Shown one piece after another: positions 52,100-61,263 of a DNA stretch of 64,000 nt. Source of the stretch: Falsiroseomonas sp051859025 (GTDB lineage Bacteria > Pseudomonadota > Alphaproteobacteria > Acetobacterales > Acetobacteraceae); contig NZ_JBHYGL010000008.1 in NCBI RefSeq assembly GCF_051859025.1, positions 75,186 through 139,185 of the forward strand, read 5' to 3'. How positions within the stretch are numbered: position 1 is the stretch's first letter; every line of letters begins with the position of its first letter. The notes beneath the pieces were generated by a model, which was not told the origin of the DNA, made no database searches, and saw nothing but the letters and a program-made list of their open reading frames with translations. The position numbers and the translations under genes were made by a program.

Positions 52100-53685
52100 G
52101 CGTGCTGGAGGTCGCGGGCCTTCGCATCGCCGCCGGCCCGCGCGACATCGTGCGCGATCTTTCCTTCACCGTCGCGGAAGGGGAGACGCTGGCCCTGGTC
52201 GGCGAAAGCGGATCGGGCAAGAGCGCCACGGCCCGCGCCGTGATCGGCCTGCTGCCACCCGGCCTGCGCCATTCCGGCGGCCGCATCGCCTTGGCGGGCC
52301 AGGACCTGTCCGCGCCGCCGCCCGCGAAGCTGCGCGCGCTGCGCGGTCCCGGCATGGGCATGGTGTTCCAGGAACCCATGACGTCCCTGAACCCCGCCCA
52401 GCGCATCGGCGCGCAGATGGCGGAGGGGCTGGCGCTGCACACCAGCCTGTCAGCGCCCCAGCGCCGAAGCGCCTGCATCGCCATGCTGGAACGCGTCGGC
52501 ATCGCCGATCCTGAGCGTCGCCTGCAGGCCCATCCCCACGAATTCTCCGGCGGTATGCGCCAGCGCATCATGCTGGCTTCCGTCATGCTGCTGCGGCCGC
52601 GCCTGCTGATCGCGGACGAACCCACCACGGCACTGGATACGCTGACCCAGGCGGAGGTGCTGTCGCTGATGAAGGATTTGGCGCGGGAACAGGGCAGCGC
52701 GATCCTGCTGATCACTCATGACCTCGGCCTCGTTTCGCGCCATGCCGATCGCGCGCTGGTCATGCAGCATGGCCAGGCGGTGGAGGAAGGCCCCGCCGGG
52801 CCGCTGCTGGCCGCGCCGCGCCACGCCTACACCCGGGCGCTGGTCGCCGCCCTGCCCCGCCGCGGCCCCGCGCGCGCCATCCCCCCGGCGCCACCGCTCA
52901 TCGAGGCGCGCGGCCTGTCGGTGGCCTATCCCGGAAGCGGCGGCTGGTTCCGCCGCGCCGCGCCGATGCAGGCGGTGCAGGGCGTGTCGCTCTCGATCCA
53001 TCCCGGGGAGGTCGTGGCCCTGGTCGGCGGTTCCGGTTCCGGCAAGACGACGCTGGGGCGCGCCATGCTGCGCCTGCTGCCCGCCAGCGGCGGGTCGCTG
53101 CTGTTCCGCGGCCAGGATTTGACGGCTCGGTCAGGCCCGGCGCTGCTGGATTTCCGCCTGGCCTGCCAGATCGTCTTCCAGGACCCCTATTCCTCGCTCG
53201 ATCCGCGGATGCGGGTGCGGGACATCGTCGCCGAGCCGCTGCGCCTGCCCGCCGGCGTGCCCGTGCCCGAACGCCTGGCGCGCGCCGACGCGATGCTGGC
53301 GGAGGTCGGCCTGGCCGGCTTCGGCGACCGATTCCCGCATGCGCTGTCCGGCGGCCAGCGCCAGCGTGTCGCCATCGCCCGCGCCCTGGTCCGAAACCCC
53401 GCCTTCGTGGTGGCGGATGAAGCGGTGAGCGCGCTCGACGCCACGGTCCGCAAGCAGGTGATCGCGCTGCTGCGCGACCAGCAGCGCAAGCGCGGCTTCG
53501 CCTGCCTTTTCGTCACGCATGATTTGGGCGTGGTGGAGGAGATCGCGGATCGTGTGGTGGTCATGCAGCATGGCCGCATCGTGGAGGAAGGCCCCCGCGA
53601 CCAGGTGCTGGACGCGCCCGCGCATGACTACACGCGGGCGCTGCTGGCGGCCTCGGCCCGGCTGCCGACCACCCTTCAGGGCTGA
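52096..53685 (+). CDS. Fused ABC ATPase (DppD-DppF in one protein)
   Basis: A 529-residue cytosolic protein with two complete nucleotide-binding domains: Walker A GESGSGKSATA near residue 36 and GGSGSGKTTL near 313, and signature motifs FSGGMRQR and LSGGQRQR. In most peptide importers these are two genes, so this is the fused form. It completes a self-contained importer with the binding protein and two permeases. It overlaps the convergent PotA-like ATPase gene end by ten bases. Confidence 0.92.
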   Translation: MSVLEVAGLRIAAGPRDIVRDLSFTVAEGETLALVGESGSGKSATARAVIGLLPPGLRHSGGRIALAGQDLSAPPPAKLRALRGPGMGMVFQEPMTSLNPAQRIGAQMAEGLALHTSLSAPQRRSACIAMLERVGIADPERRLQAHPHEFSGGMRQRIMLASVMLLRPRLLIADEPTTALDTLTQAEVLSLMKDLAREQGSAILLITHDLGLVSRHADRALVMQHGQAVEEGPAGPLLAAPRHAYTRALVAALPRRGPARAIPPAPPLIEARGLSVAYPGSGGWFRRAAPMQAVQGVSLSIHPGEVVALVGGSGSGKTTLGRAMLRLLPASGGSLLFRGQDLTARSGPALLDFRLACQIVFQDPYSSLDPRMRVRDIVAEPLRLPAGVPVPERLARADAMLAEVGLAGFGDRFPHALSGGQRQRVAIARALVRNPAFVVADEAVSALDATVRKQVIALLRDQQRKRGFACLFVTHDLGVVEEIADRVVVMQHGRIVEEGPRDQVLDAPAHDYTRALLAASARLPTTLQG

Positions 53686-54740
53686 ACCAGCACCACGCCC
53701 TCGGGGTCCAGCGCCAGCATGACCTGTTCGCCCGGCGCGCGGCGCTTGAGGCGATCCGCGCCCACAGCGAACAACTCCCCCGCCGCGATGGAGAAGTAGT
53801 ACTCGGTGTGCGATCCCATATAGGTCGCGCGCGACACCCTGGCCGAAAGCTGGCCTGAATCGCTGATGCGGATCGCTTCCGGTCGGATCACCAGGTCCAC
53901 CGGCCCCGGCCTGGTCCCGCGATGCGGCAGCGCCAGGCGTTCGCCGCCCAGCACCACGGTCGCGGTCGGGCCATCGATGCTCTCCACCTCCGCGCGTACA
54001 TGGTTCGCCTCCCCCATGAAGGTGGCGACGAAGACGCTGGCGGGCTGGGTGTAGAGTTCCTCCGGCGTGCCGGCCTGCGCGATCTCCGCATTGCGCATCA
54101 CGACAATCTTGTCTGAGACGGCCAGCGCCTCCGCCTGGTCATGCGTCACATAGACGACAGTGAGGCCGAGGCGCTGCTGCAGCGCGCGGATTTCCTCCCG
54201 CATCGATCGACGCAGGCGCGCATCGAGGTTGGACAGAGGCTCGTCGAACAGCAGAACCTCCGGCTCCAGCACCAGCGCGCGGGCCACCGCCACGCGCTGC
54301 TGCTGGCCGCCCGACATCTCCGATGGCAGGCGGGTCCCGAAGCCCTTCAGCCCCACCGTCTCCAGCGCTGCCTCCGCCTTCGCATGGGCGTCCCGCTTCT
54401 TGAAGCCGGAGGAGACGAGGCCGTAGGCGACATTGTCCAGCACCGACATGTGCGGGAACAGCGCGTAGGACTGGAAGACCATGGAGACGTTGCGCTCACC
54501 CGCCGGCAGCAGCGTCACATCCTTGCCGCCGATGAACAGCCGCCCATCCGTCGCCTGTTCCAGCCCCGCGATCATCCGCAGCAGCGTCGTCTTGCCGCAG
54601 CCGGAGGGACCGAGCAGCGTGACCAGCGTGCCCCCCTCGATCACCAGGTCCAGCGGCTTCACCGCCGTCACCTGCCCGTAGCGCTTGCCGATGCCGGCCA
54701 GGCGCACCTCCGCGCCGCTGAGCTTCAGGGGCAGGGTCAT
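53676..54740 (-). CDS. ABC transporter ATPase, FbpC/AfuC/PotA type
   Basis: A 354-residue ATPase. Walker A is LLGPSGCGKTTLLRMIAG near residue 40, the signature is MSGGQQQRVAVARAL, Walker B is LLFDEPLSN, and a C-terminal TOBE-like domain from about 280 holds LVIRPEAIRISD. It powers the adjacent permease. Its start overlaps the permease stop by four bases. Confidence 0.92.
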   Translation of the reverse strand: MTLPLKLSGAEVRLAGIGKRYGQVTAVKPLDLVIEGGTLVTLLGPSGCGKTTLLRMIAGLEQATDGRLFIGGKDVTLLPAGERNVSMVFQSYALFPHMSVLDNVAYGLVSSGFKKRDAHAKAEAALETVGLKGFGTRLPSEMSGGQQQRVAVARALVLEPEVLLFDEPLSNLDARLRRSMREEIRALQQRLGLTVVYVTHDQAEALAVSDKIVVMRNAEIAQAGTPEELYTQPASVFVATFMGEANHVRAEVESIDGPTATVVLGGERLALPHRGTRPGPVDLVIRPEAIRISDSGQLSARVSRATYMGSHTEYYFSIAAGELFAVGADRLKRRAPGEQVMLALDPEGVVLVQP

Positions 54741-56953
54741 GCGGCGGCTCCGGCAGGCTGGCCATTTGCAGGTTGGGTGCTACGGCGGCCGAGGCGGCGG
54801 CGGCCGACGACGAGGTTGATGAGGCCGATCGCCGTCATCATCAGCACGATCAGCACGGCGCAATAGGCGATGGCCAAGCCGTAATCACCGTTGATGACGC
54901 GGTTGATGATGAAGACCGTCGCCATCTCGTATTCCGCGGAGACCAGGAAGATGACGGCGGAGACGGTCGTCATCGCGCGGACGAAGGAATAGACCAGCGC
55001 GGTGACGATGGCCGGCTTCAGCAGCGGCAGCACCACGGTGGTGAGCGCCCGGAAGGTCGAGGCGCGCAAGGTGATCGCGGCCTCATCCAGCGACTTGTCC
55101 AGCTGGCTCATCGCCGCGACACCGGACCGGACGCCGACGGGCAGGTTCCGGAACACGAAGCAGGCCACCAGGATGAAGGCGGTGCCCGTGATCTCCAGCG
55201 GCGGGATGTTGTAGGTCAGGATATAGGCGACGCCGATCACCGTGCCGGGCACGGCGAAGGTCAGCATCAGGGCGAATTCCAGCGCCGTGCGCCCCGCGAA
55301 GCGCTGGCGCGTCAGCACCCAGGCCGCCAGCAAGCCGATGCCCGCCGTGATGGGCGCCGCGACGGCCGCCAGCTGGATCGTCGTCACCAGCGAATGCCAG
55401 GCGCCGCCGCTGAACAGCATACGCCCATCGGCGGCCCATTCGATGGCGAAGGCGCGCTGGAAATGGCTGAGGGTGAAGGTCCAGTCCCGCCCCCAGACGC
55501 GGACGAAAGCACCGGCCATCGCCATGGTGTAGACGGTGATCGTCAGCAGCGCCCAGGGGATGGCGATGGCGAAGGCCACGATCTTCACCGCCCGCGGCAG
55601 AACCTGCTGCAACCCGCCATCGCCCTTGCCGGTGACGGAGACATAGGACCGCTTCCCAACCACCGCGCGCTGCAGCATGAAGGCCAGCAGCCCCACCACC
55701 AGCATGATCGCCGCCAGCACCGCCGCGCGGCCGAAATCCTGCTGCGCGCCGACGACGGCGAAGAAGATCTCCGTGGACAGCACGCCGTAGGAACCGCCGA
55801 GCACGATCGGGTTGCCGAAATCGGCCAGGCTTTCCACGAAGACAACCAGCCAGGCATTGGCGAGGCCCGGCACCATCAGCGGCAGCGTCACCGCGCGGAA
55901 GGTGCGCATCTTGCTGGCGCGCAGCGTCTGCGACGCTTCCTCCATGGTGGGGGAGATGCCTTCCACCACGCCGATCAGCACCAGGAAGGCGGTGGGAGTG
56001 AAGGAGAAGACCTGCGCCAGGAAGACACCGTCGAAGCCGTAGATCCAGCGGCCGAGCTCGACGCCGAAGACGGCCAGCACGATCTGGTTCACCACGCCCG
56101 ACCGCCCGAAGATCAGGATCAGGCCGAGGCCGATGACGAAGGGCGGGGTGATGATGGGCAGCACCGTCAGCAGCCGCATCGCCCGCTTGGCCGGGAAGGC
56201 CGTGCGCGTCACGATCAGCGCGAAGCACAGGCCGAGGATCGTCGCCGCCGTTGCCGTGCTGGTCGCCAGCACCAGCGTGTTCCAGAAGACGCCGCAATTG
56301 ACGCGACCGGTGACGCAGCCGAGGCCCCAGATCTTGTTGTCGAACAGCCGCTCCGCCATCGAGGCACCGAGCGTCATGTCGGGCCGTGGCGCGAACATCT
56401 CGCTCATCATCGTGAGCACCGGCCAGGCGGTGAAGATGATGATGGAGGCCACCAGCAGGCCGACGGAGCCCGCGACGAAGCGATCCCCCTTGAACAGCCC
56501 GCGCAGCGCGAGCCCATCCGTCAGCATCACCAGGCAGCCCACGAAGGCCATGCAGGCGCCGAGGCCGAAGCCGAACTGCCTGTCCCCGAGTTCGCCGAAA
56601 CTCGCCTCAAGCCAGGGGAAGGACCAGCCCTGCACGCCGATCGCGAGCCCCTGCGCGATGATCGCCACCAGCCCGAGCCCGCCACCCCACAGCAGGAAAG
56701 TGGATCGCCCGCGGTTCGTCCCCGCCGGCAGCGCGCCCGGCAGCGCCACCGCCAGCAGCGCCACCACCGGCCAGAACCACCAGCGCCCATGCGCCATGGC
56801 CTGCCAGAGGGCGGAGGACGCTTCCGCATCCCCCTGGCCGAACGCCATCAGCCCCGGGATCGTCAGCCCGTCCTGCTGCATGTGCCAGGGCACGATGGCG
56901 GTGCCGATCGCGGCGACCAGCCAGAAGAACAGCGACGATCCCGTGAACCTCAT
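54737..56953 (-). CDS. Large ABC permease with two permease domains, AfuB/FbpB type
   Basis: A 738-residue membrane protein. The N-terminal ~200 residues add about five helices, followed by two MetI-type permease domains. Their EAA-like loops are EASQTLRASKMRTFRAVTLP and EAAITLRASTFRALTTVVLP. FbpB iron permeases are nearer 500 residues; the extra N-terminal helices recall AfuB. Together with the binding proteins and ATPase it forms an FbpABC/AfuABC importer for an anion or sugar phosphate. Start and stop are each coupled by ATGA overlaps. Confidence 0.88.
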   Translation of the reverse strand: MRFTGSSLFFWLVAAIGTAIVPWHMQQDGLTIPGLMAFGQGDAEASSALWQAMAHGRWWFWPVVALLAVALPGALPAGTNRGRSTFLLWGGGLGLVAIIAQGLAIGVQGWSFPWLEASFGELGDRQFGFGLGACMAFVGCLVMLTDGLALRGLFKGDRFVAGSVGLLVASIIIFTAWPVLTMMSEMFAPRPDMTLGASMAERLFDNKIWGLGCVTGRVNCGVFWNTLVLATSTATAATILGLCFALIVTRTAFPAKRAMRLLTVLPIITPPFVIGLGLILIFGRSGVVNQIVLAVFGVELGRWIYGFDGVFLAQVFSFTPTAFLVLIGVVEGISPTMEEASQTLRASKMRTFRAVTLPLMVPGLANAWLVVFVESLADFGNPIVLGGSYGVLSTEIFFAVVGAQQDFGRAAVLAAIMLVVGLLAFMLQRAVVGKRSYVSVTGKGDGGLQQVLPRAVKIVAFAIAIPWALLTITVYTMAMAGAFVRVWGRDWTFTLSHFQRAFAIEWAADGRMLFSGGAWHSLVTTIQLAAVAAPITAGIGLLAAWVLTRQRFAGRTALEFALMLTFAVPGTVIGVAYILTYNIPPLEITGTAFILVACFVFRNLPVGVRSGVAAMSQLDKSLDEAAITLRASTFRALTTVVLPLLKPAIVTALVYSFVRAMTTVSAVIFLVSAEYEMATVFIINRVINGDYGLAIAYCAVLIVLMMTAIGLINLVVGRRRLGRRSTQPANGQPAGAAA

Positions 56954-57969
56954 CGCGGCAGCGCGCCCACTTCACGGTCCCAGCGCGCCAGCAGGCGGCG
57001 GCGCTCCGCGCTCGCCCCGAAGCGGGCGTTGTCGTAGTCGATGATCCGCGCCGTCGCCATGTTGGGTGCGCCATCGGTCAGCGGCACGCGACGGTTGGCC
57101 ATGGTCTGCAGCTTCTTCGCCTCGCTGCTCGCCGTGATCTGCGCCTCGGCGCTCAGCGCCCAGTGGTAGAAGCGCTGCGCATTCGCCAGGTTGCGGGCGC
57201 CGCGGATGATGGACATGGACCCGATCTCATAGCCCGTGCCCTCGCAGGGCACGGCATGGCCCACCGGGAATCCCGCCGCCGCTTCCTCCGCCGCGTTGTG
57301 GACGAAGGAGATGGACAGCGCCGTCTCGCCCCGCGCGACCGCGGTGATCGGCGCGGTGCCGCTGCGGGGATAGGCGTTGATGCTGCCATGCAGGCGCTTG
57401 AGGTAATCGAAGGCCGGTTCCTCCCCCATCATCTGCACCAGCGTCGCGATGACGATGTAGGCGGTGCCTGAGGAATTGGGGTTCGCCATCTGGATCTCGC
57501 CCCGGTAGATCGGGTTGAGGAGGTCCGCCCAGCAGCGCGGCGCCGGCAGGTTGCGGCGTGCGATGAGTTCCGTGTTGAAGCCGAAGCCGAGCACGCTGGC
57601 ATAGACGCCGACGGTGCGGCCTTCGGTCTGCCGCCACTGCGCCTGCGCCCAGTCATGCAGTTCCGCGATCCGCGGGCTTTCATAGGGCAGCGTCAGGCCT
57701 TCCTCGCCCGCCGCCACATGCGGATCGCCCGTGCCGCCCCACCAGACGTCGCCGCGGGGGTTGCGCGCTTCCGCGCGCAACTGCGCCAGCATCTCGCCGG
57801 TCGATTTCTGGTTGAGCGTCACGCGGATGCCCGTCTCACGCTCGAACCCGCGCGCGATGGGCGTGCACCATTCGATGGTGGCAGCGCAGTAGAGGTTGAG
57901 CTGCCCTTGCGCCGCCGCCGGCAGCGCGGGCAGCAGCGCGATGGCGGAAAGGCCCAGAACGCGCTTCAT
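56950..57969 (-). CDS. Periplasmic binding protein 1 of AfuA/FbpA family
   Basis: A 339-residue exported protein (signal MKRVLGLSAIALLPALPAAA). Marks shared with the two upstream paralogues are NLYC-x6-C, FERETGIRV, RAEARNPRGDVWW, GGTGDPH, NPNSSGTAY and EGTGYEIGSMSIIRGARN. It has Cys at the first pair plus CWADLL and PCEGTG, four in all. No YY pair like the iron ligands of FbpA is seen, so the ligand may be a phosphate ester rather than iron. It is coupled to the permease and to binding protein 2 by overlaps. Confidence 0.88.
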   Translation of the reverse strand: MKRVLGLSAIALLPALPAAAQGQLNLYCAATIEWCTPIARGFERETGIRVTLNQKSTGEMLAQLRAEARNPRGDVWWGGTGDPHVAAGEEGLTLPYESPRIAELHDWAQAQWRQTEGRTVGVYASVLGFGFNTELIARRNLPAPRCWADLLNPIYRGEIQMANPNSSGTAYIVIATLVQMMGEEPAFDYLKRLHGSINAYPRSGTAPITAVARGETALSISFVHNAAEEAAAGFPVGHAVPCEGTGYEIGSMSIIRGARNLANAQRFYHWALSAEAQITASSEAKKLQTMANRRVPLTDGAPNMATARIIDYDNARFGASAERRRLLARWDREVGALPR

Positions 57970-58985
57970 CGCGGCAGGGACCCGATCTCGCGGTCCCAGC
58001 GCGCCAGGATGCGGCGGCGCATGTCGCCCTGGCCGAAGGCGGCGAAATCGTAGTTGATGAGGTTGACGCGGGAGAGGTCGGCGATGCGCGCATCAGGCGC
58101 CGCATCCCGGTGCGCCGGCGTGTGGAACTGGTTCACCGTCGTCGCGATGTTCTGCGCCGCGGGGGTCAGGTACCAATCGTAGAAGCGCCGCGCCTGCGCC
58201 AGGTTGCGGGCGCCCCGGATGATGGACATGCAGGCCACCTCGTAGCTCGTGCCCTCCGTCGGGAAGACCAGCTCGATCGGGAAGCCCGCCTGCTGCATGG
58301 AGGTGACTTCCATGTTGAAGCTGACGGCGAGCGCCGTCTCACCCCGCGACACCGCCTGCATCGGCGCGGCGCCGGAGCGGGTATAGGCGTTCACATTCGC
58401 ATGCAGGCGCCGCAGGTAGTCGAAGGCGCGGTCCTCATCCCACAGCTGCACCAGCCCCGCGATGATGGTGTAGGCGGTGCCGGAGGAGTTGGGGTTGGGC
58501 AGCTGGACCTCTCCGCGATAGGCGGGGTTCAGCAGATCCGCCCAGCTCGCGGGCAGCGGCAGGTTCTTCCGCGCCATCAACTCCCGGTTCCACGCAATGC
58601 CGATGGCACCGGAGGAAACACCAACGCAGCGTTCGCCGGACATCGCATGCACGCGCTGCGCCCAGGGATGCAGCCCCGCCATGTTGGGCGAGGTGTAGGG
58701 CTGCAGCAGGTTGCCCTCGGCGGCGGAGATATGCGTCTCCGCCGAGGCGCCGAACCAGATATCGGTGCGCGGGTTCTGCGCCTCCGCCCGGATCTGCGCC
58801 AGGATCTCCCCGGCCGACTTCCGCGCCATGGCGACGCGGATGCCGGTATCCCGCTGGAACCCCGCCGCGATCGCCTCGCACCAATCGGCAGCGGGCGCGC
58901 AGAGCATGTTAAGGCTGCCCTGCGCCATGGCGGGCGAGGACAGCGCGAAAACCACGCCTGTGGCGGCAATCAGTCGAAAGGACAT
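57966..58985 (-). CDS. Periplasmic binding protein 2 of AfuA/FbpA family, diverged
   Basis: A 339-residue exported paralogue of binding protein 1. It keeps the first Cys pair (NMLC...DWC), FQRDTGIRV, and NPNSSGTAY. It has lost the other two Cys (ASWADLL and FPTEGTS instead of CWADLL and PCEGTG). The ligand-side run SFVH becomes SFNMEV, and GGTGDPH becomes GASAETH. The mature fold is likely the same with another ligand. Its start lies 32 bases after binding protein 3's stop, the only real gap in this five-gene set. Confidence 0.88.
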   Translation of the reverse strand: MSFRLIAATGVVFALSSPAMAQGSLNMLCAPAADWCEAIAAGFQRDTGIRVAMARKSAGEILAQIRAEAQNPRTDIWFGASAETHISAAEGNLLQPYTSPNMAGLHPWAQRVHAMSGERCVGVSSGAIGIAWNRELMARKNLPLPASWADLLNPAYRGEVQLPNPNSSGTAYTIIAGLVQLWDEDRAFDYLRRLHANVNAYTRSGAAPMQAVSRGETALAVSFNMEVTSMQQAGFPIELVFPTEGTSYEVACMSIIRGARNLAQARRFYDWYLTPAAQNIATTVNQFHTPAHRDAAPDARIADLSRVNLINYDFAAFGQGDMRRRILARWDREIGSLPR

Positions 58986-59017
58986 GGGCAGGATTCCATC
59001 GGGCAGGAGGGCAGGCT

Positions 59018-60049
59018 TCAGCGCGGCAGGGAGCCGACCTCGCGGTCCCAGCGCTCGATCAGGCGCCGGCGCTCCGCGGCGCGGCCGTACTTCGCGAAAT
59101 CATATTCGATGAGGCGGATCTGGCCGAGGTCCGGCGCATTGGGCGGCAGCGGCGCCGCGCGGTTGGAGGGCTGCTGCAGCTGGCCGCCGGCCTCGAAGCC
59201 CAGGCGCTGCGCGGGTTCCGTCAGCGCCCAGTCGTAGAAGCGCCGCGCCTGCGCCAGGTTGCGCGCGCCGCGGATGATGGACATGGAGCCGATCTCGTAG
59301 CCCGTGCCCTCGCAGGGGGTGCTGTAGGCCACGGGGAAGCCCGCATTCCGCTCCGTCACCGCATCATGAACAAAGGACAGCGACACGCCCGTCTCGCCGC
59401 GCGCCACGGCCTTGATCGGGCCGGTGCCGCTGCGGGCGTAGCTGTTCACGTTGGGATGCAGGCGGCGCATGTAGTCGAAGGCCTGCTCCTCCCCCATCAA
59501 CTGCACCAGCGTCGCGATGATGACGTAAGCGGTGCCGGAGGAGTTGGGGTTCGCCACCTGGATCTCGCCGCGGAAGCGGGGATCAACCAGATCCGCCCAG
59601 CAGGTCGGCGGCGCGATGTTCTTGCGCGCGAGGAGTTCGCTGTTGTAGCCGAAGCCCACCGCGCCGGCATAGACGCCGATGGCGCGGCGGCCGGACTGGT
59701 TCCACTGCGTCAGCGCCCAGGGATGCAGCGCGGCGTTGTTCGCGCTCTCATAGGCCTGGCTGAGATTCTCCTCCGCCGCCGCCAAATGCGGATCGCCCGT
59801 GCCGCCGAACCAGACATCGCCGCGGGGGTTCTGCGATTCCGCGCGGATCGCGGCCAGGCTCTCGCCCGACCCACGCTGCGTCATGTTCACGCGGATGCCG
59901 GTATCGCGCGTGAAGTTGGTGGCGATGGCCTGGCACCACTCGATCTGAACGGAGCAGTAGAGGTTCAGCGTGCCCTGTGCCGCGGCGGGCGCGGCAAAGG
60001 CCAGCGGCGAGGCGATCGCCAGGGCCGGGATCAGCAGGCGGCGTTGCAT
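59018..60049 (-). CDS. Periplasmic binding protein 3 of AfuA/FbpA family
   Basis: A 343-residue exported protein and first gene of the operon (signal MQRRLLIPALAIASPLAFAA). It is closest to binding protein 1: four Cys (NLYC...EWC, CWADLV, PCEGTG), the same GGTGDPH run, and SLSFVHDAVTE with the His-Asp pair. The start 60049 is chosen because the signal peptide begins there; the frame upstream is intergenic. A terminator of the Bug gene lies 122 bases upstream, so the operon promoter is in the short space between. Confidence 0.88.
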   Translation of the reverse strand: MQRRLLIPALAIASPLAFAAPAAAQGTLNLYCSVQIEWCQAIATNFTRDTGIRVNMTQRGSGESLAAIRAESQNPRGDVWFGGTGDPHLAAAEENLSQAYESANNAALHPWALTQWNQSGRRAIGVYAGAVGFGYNSELLARKNIAPPTCWADLVDPRFRGEIQVANPNSSGTAYVIIATLVQLMGEEQAFDYMRRLHPNVNSYARSGTGPIKAVARGETGVSLSFVHDAVTERNAGFPVAYSTPCEGTGYEIGSMSIIRGARNLAQARRFYDWALTEPAQRLGFEAGGQLQQPSNRAAPLPPNAPDLGQIRLIEYDFAKYGRAAERRRLIERWDREVGSLPR

Positions 60050-60170
60050 GGTTCTTGTTCCTTGTCCCCGTGTGATACCGCGGGCGTGGCACACCAGCCC
60101 CCCGTCGCCCCGCGCTCCTGCCATCCCATTGCAACAAAACTGTCATACGCGCAAGTTTACTGCGCGCATG

Positions 60171-60203
60171 AAAAACCCGCCGCCCCTTGCGGGACGGCGG
60201 GTT
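60171..60203 (-). terminator. Intrinsic terminator of the Bug gene
   Basis: Read on the minus strand, a 9-bp perfect stem AACCCGCCG / CGGCGGGTT with a 12-base loop is followed by a T run (TTTTT at 60175-60171). It lies 19 bases past the stop of the Bug gene and separates it from the AfuABC-type operon. Confidence 0.85.
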
Positions 60204-60221
60204 GTGTAACTGCCTAACGCG

Positions 60222-61202
60222 TCAATCCGCCTGGATGTTGTTCCGGCGGATCACCTCGCCCCATTTCTCGTTCTCGCGCCGGATGAAGGCGCCGAACTCC
60301 TCCGGGCTGTTGCCGCCGGGGATGGCGCCCTGGGCGTCCAGCAGGCGGATCACCTCGGGGTCCTGCAACGCGCCGATGGCGGCCCGGCGCAGCGCGGCCA
60401 ACGGCCCCGCGGGGGTGCGCGCGGAAGCGACCAGGCCGTGCCAGTTGCTGGCATCCACCGCCGGCAGCCCGACCTCCGTCATCGTCGGCACATCGGGCAG
60501 CCAGGACAGGCGCTGCGGCGTGCCGACGGCGAGTGCCCTGAGCGCGCCCGCCTGGATCTGCGCCAGCAGCACGGGCAGGTCCGCGAAGCCCAGCTGCACC
60601 TCGTTCCGCAGGATCGCCGTCGCCAGCTGTCCGCCACTGTTGTAGCTGATGTGGACGATCTCGATCCCCGCCGCCGCGCGCAGCTGTTCCGCCGCCAGGT
60701 GCGGCATGCTGCCATTGCCGGTGGAGCCGAAGTTCAGCGACCCCGGCCTGGCCTTCGCACCCGCCACCAGTTCCTGGATGGTCCGGAAGGGCGAGACCGC
60801 CGGCACCACCACGGGTTCCGGCACCAGCACGCCGAGCGTGATCGGCACCAGATCCCGCATCGGGTCATAGGGCGTGCCCCGCCCGAGATTGGGGGAGATG
60901 GCCAGCGCGCCGGCGCTGCCGATGGCGAAGGTGTAGCCATCCGGCGCCGCCTTGGCCGCCACATCCACGCCCGTGACGCCGCCCGCGCCCACGCGGTTCT
61001 CCACCACCACGGGCTGGCCGAGCGTCGCCGTCATGCGCGGCGCCATGATGCGAGCGACGATGTCGGAGGGCCCGCCAGCCGCGAAGGGCACGATGAAGCG
61101 GATGGCGCGGGTGGGGTAGCTTTCCTGGCTACCCGTCTGGGCCGCGGCCGGCAGGGCCAGGACGGCGCCCAGCATCGCGGCCAGCCATATGCGTCGGCTC
61201 AT
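60222..61202 (-). CDS. Bug/TctC family periplasmic binding protein
   Basis: A 326-residue orphan receptor. The signal (RIWLAAMLGAVLALPAAA) precedes YPTRAIRFIVPFAAGGPSD, ENRVGAGGVTG and NFGSTGNGSMPHLA, all family marks. It is followed by a clear intrinsic terminator, so it is transcribed apart from the operon below. It is the third of four Bug genes in the window and lies next to another, 61 bases from it on the same strand. Confidence 0.92.
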   Translation of the reverse strand: MSRRIWLAAMLGAVLALPAAAQTGSQESYPTRAIRFIVPFAAGGPSDIVARIMAPRMTATLGQPVVVENRVGAGGVTGVDVAAKAAPDGYTFAIGSAGALAISPNLGRGTPYDPMRDLVPITLGVLVPEPVVVPAVSPFRTIQELVAGAKARPGSLNFGSTGNGSMPHLAAEQLRAAAGIEIVHISYNSGGQLATAILRNEVQLGFADLPVLLAQIQAGALRALAVGTPQRLSWLPDVPTMTEVGLPAVDASNWHGLVASARTPAGPLAALRRAAIGALQDPEVIRLLDAQGAIPGGNSPEEFGAFIRRENEKWGEVIRRNNIQAD

Positions 61203-61263
61203 CGGTTTCCTCCTGTTTGTTGGCCCGGTTGTCGCGCCGTGGCGCGCGCCTGTCCAGGCGCCG

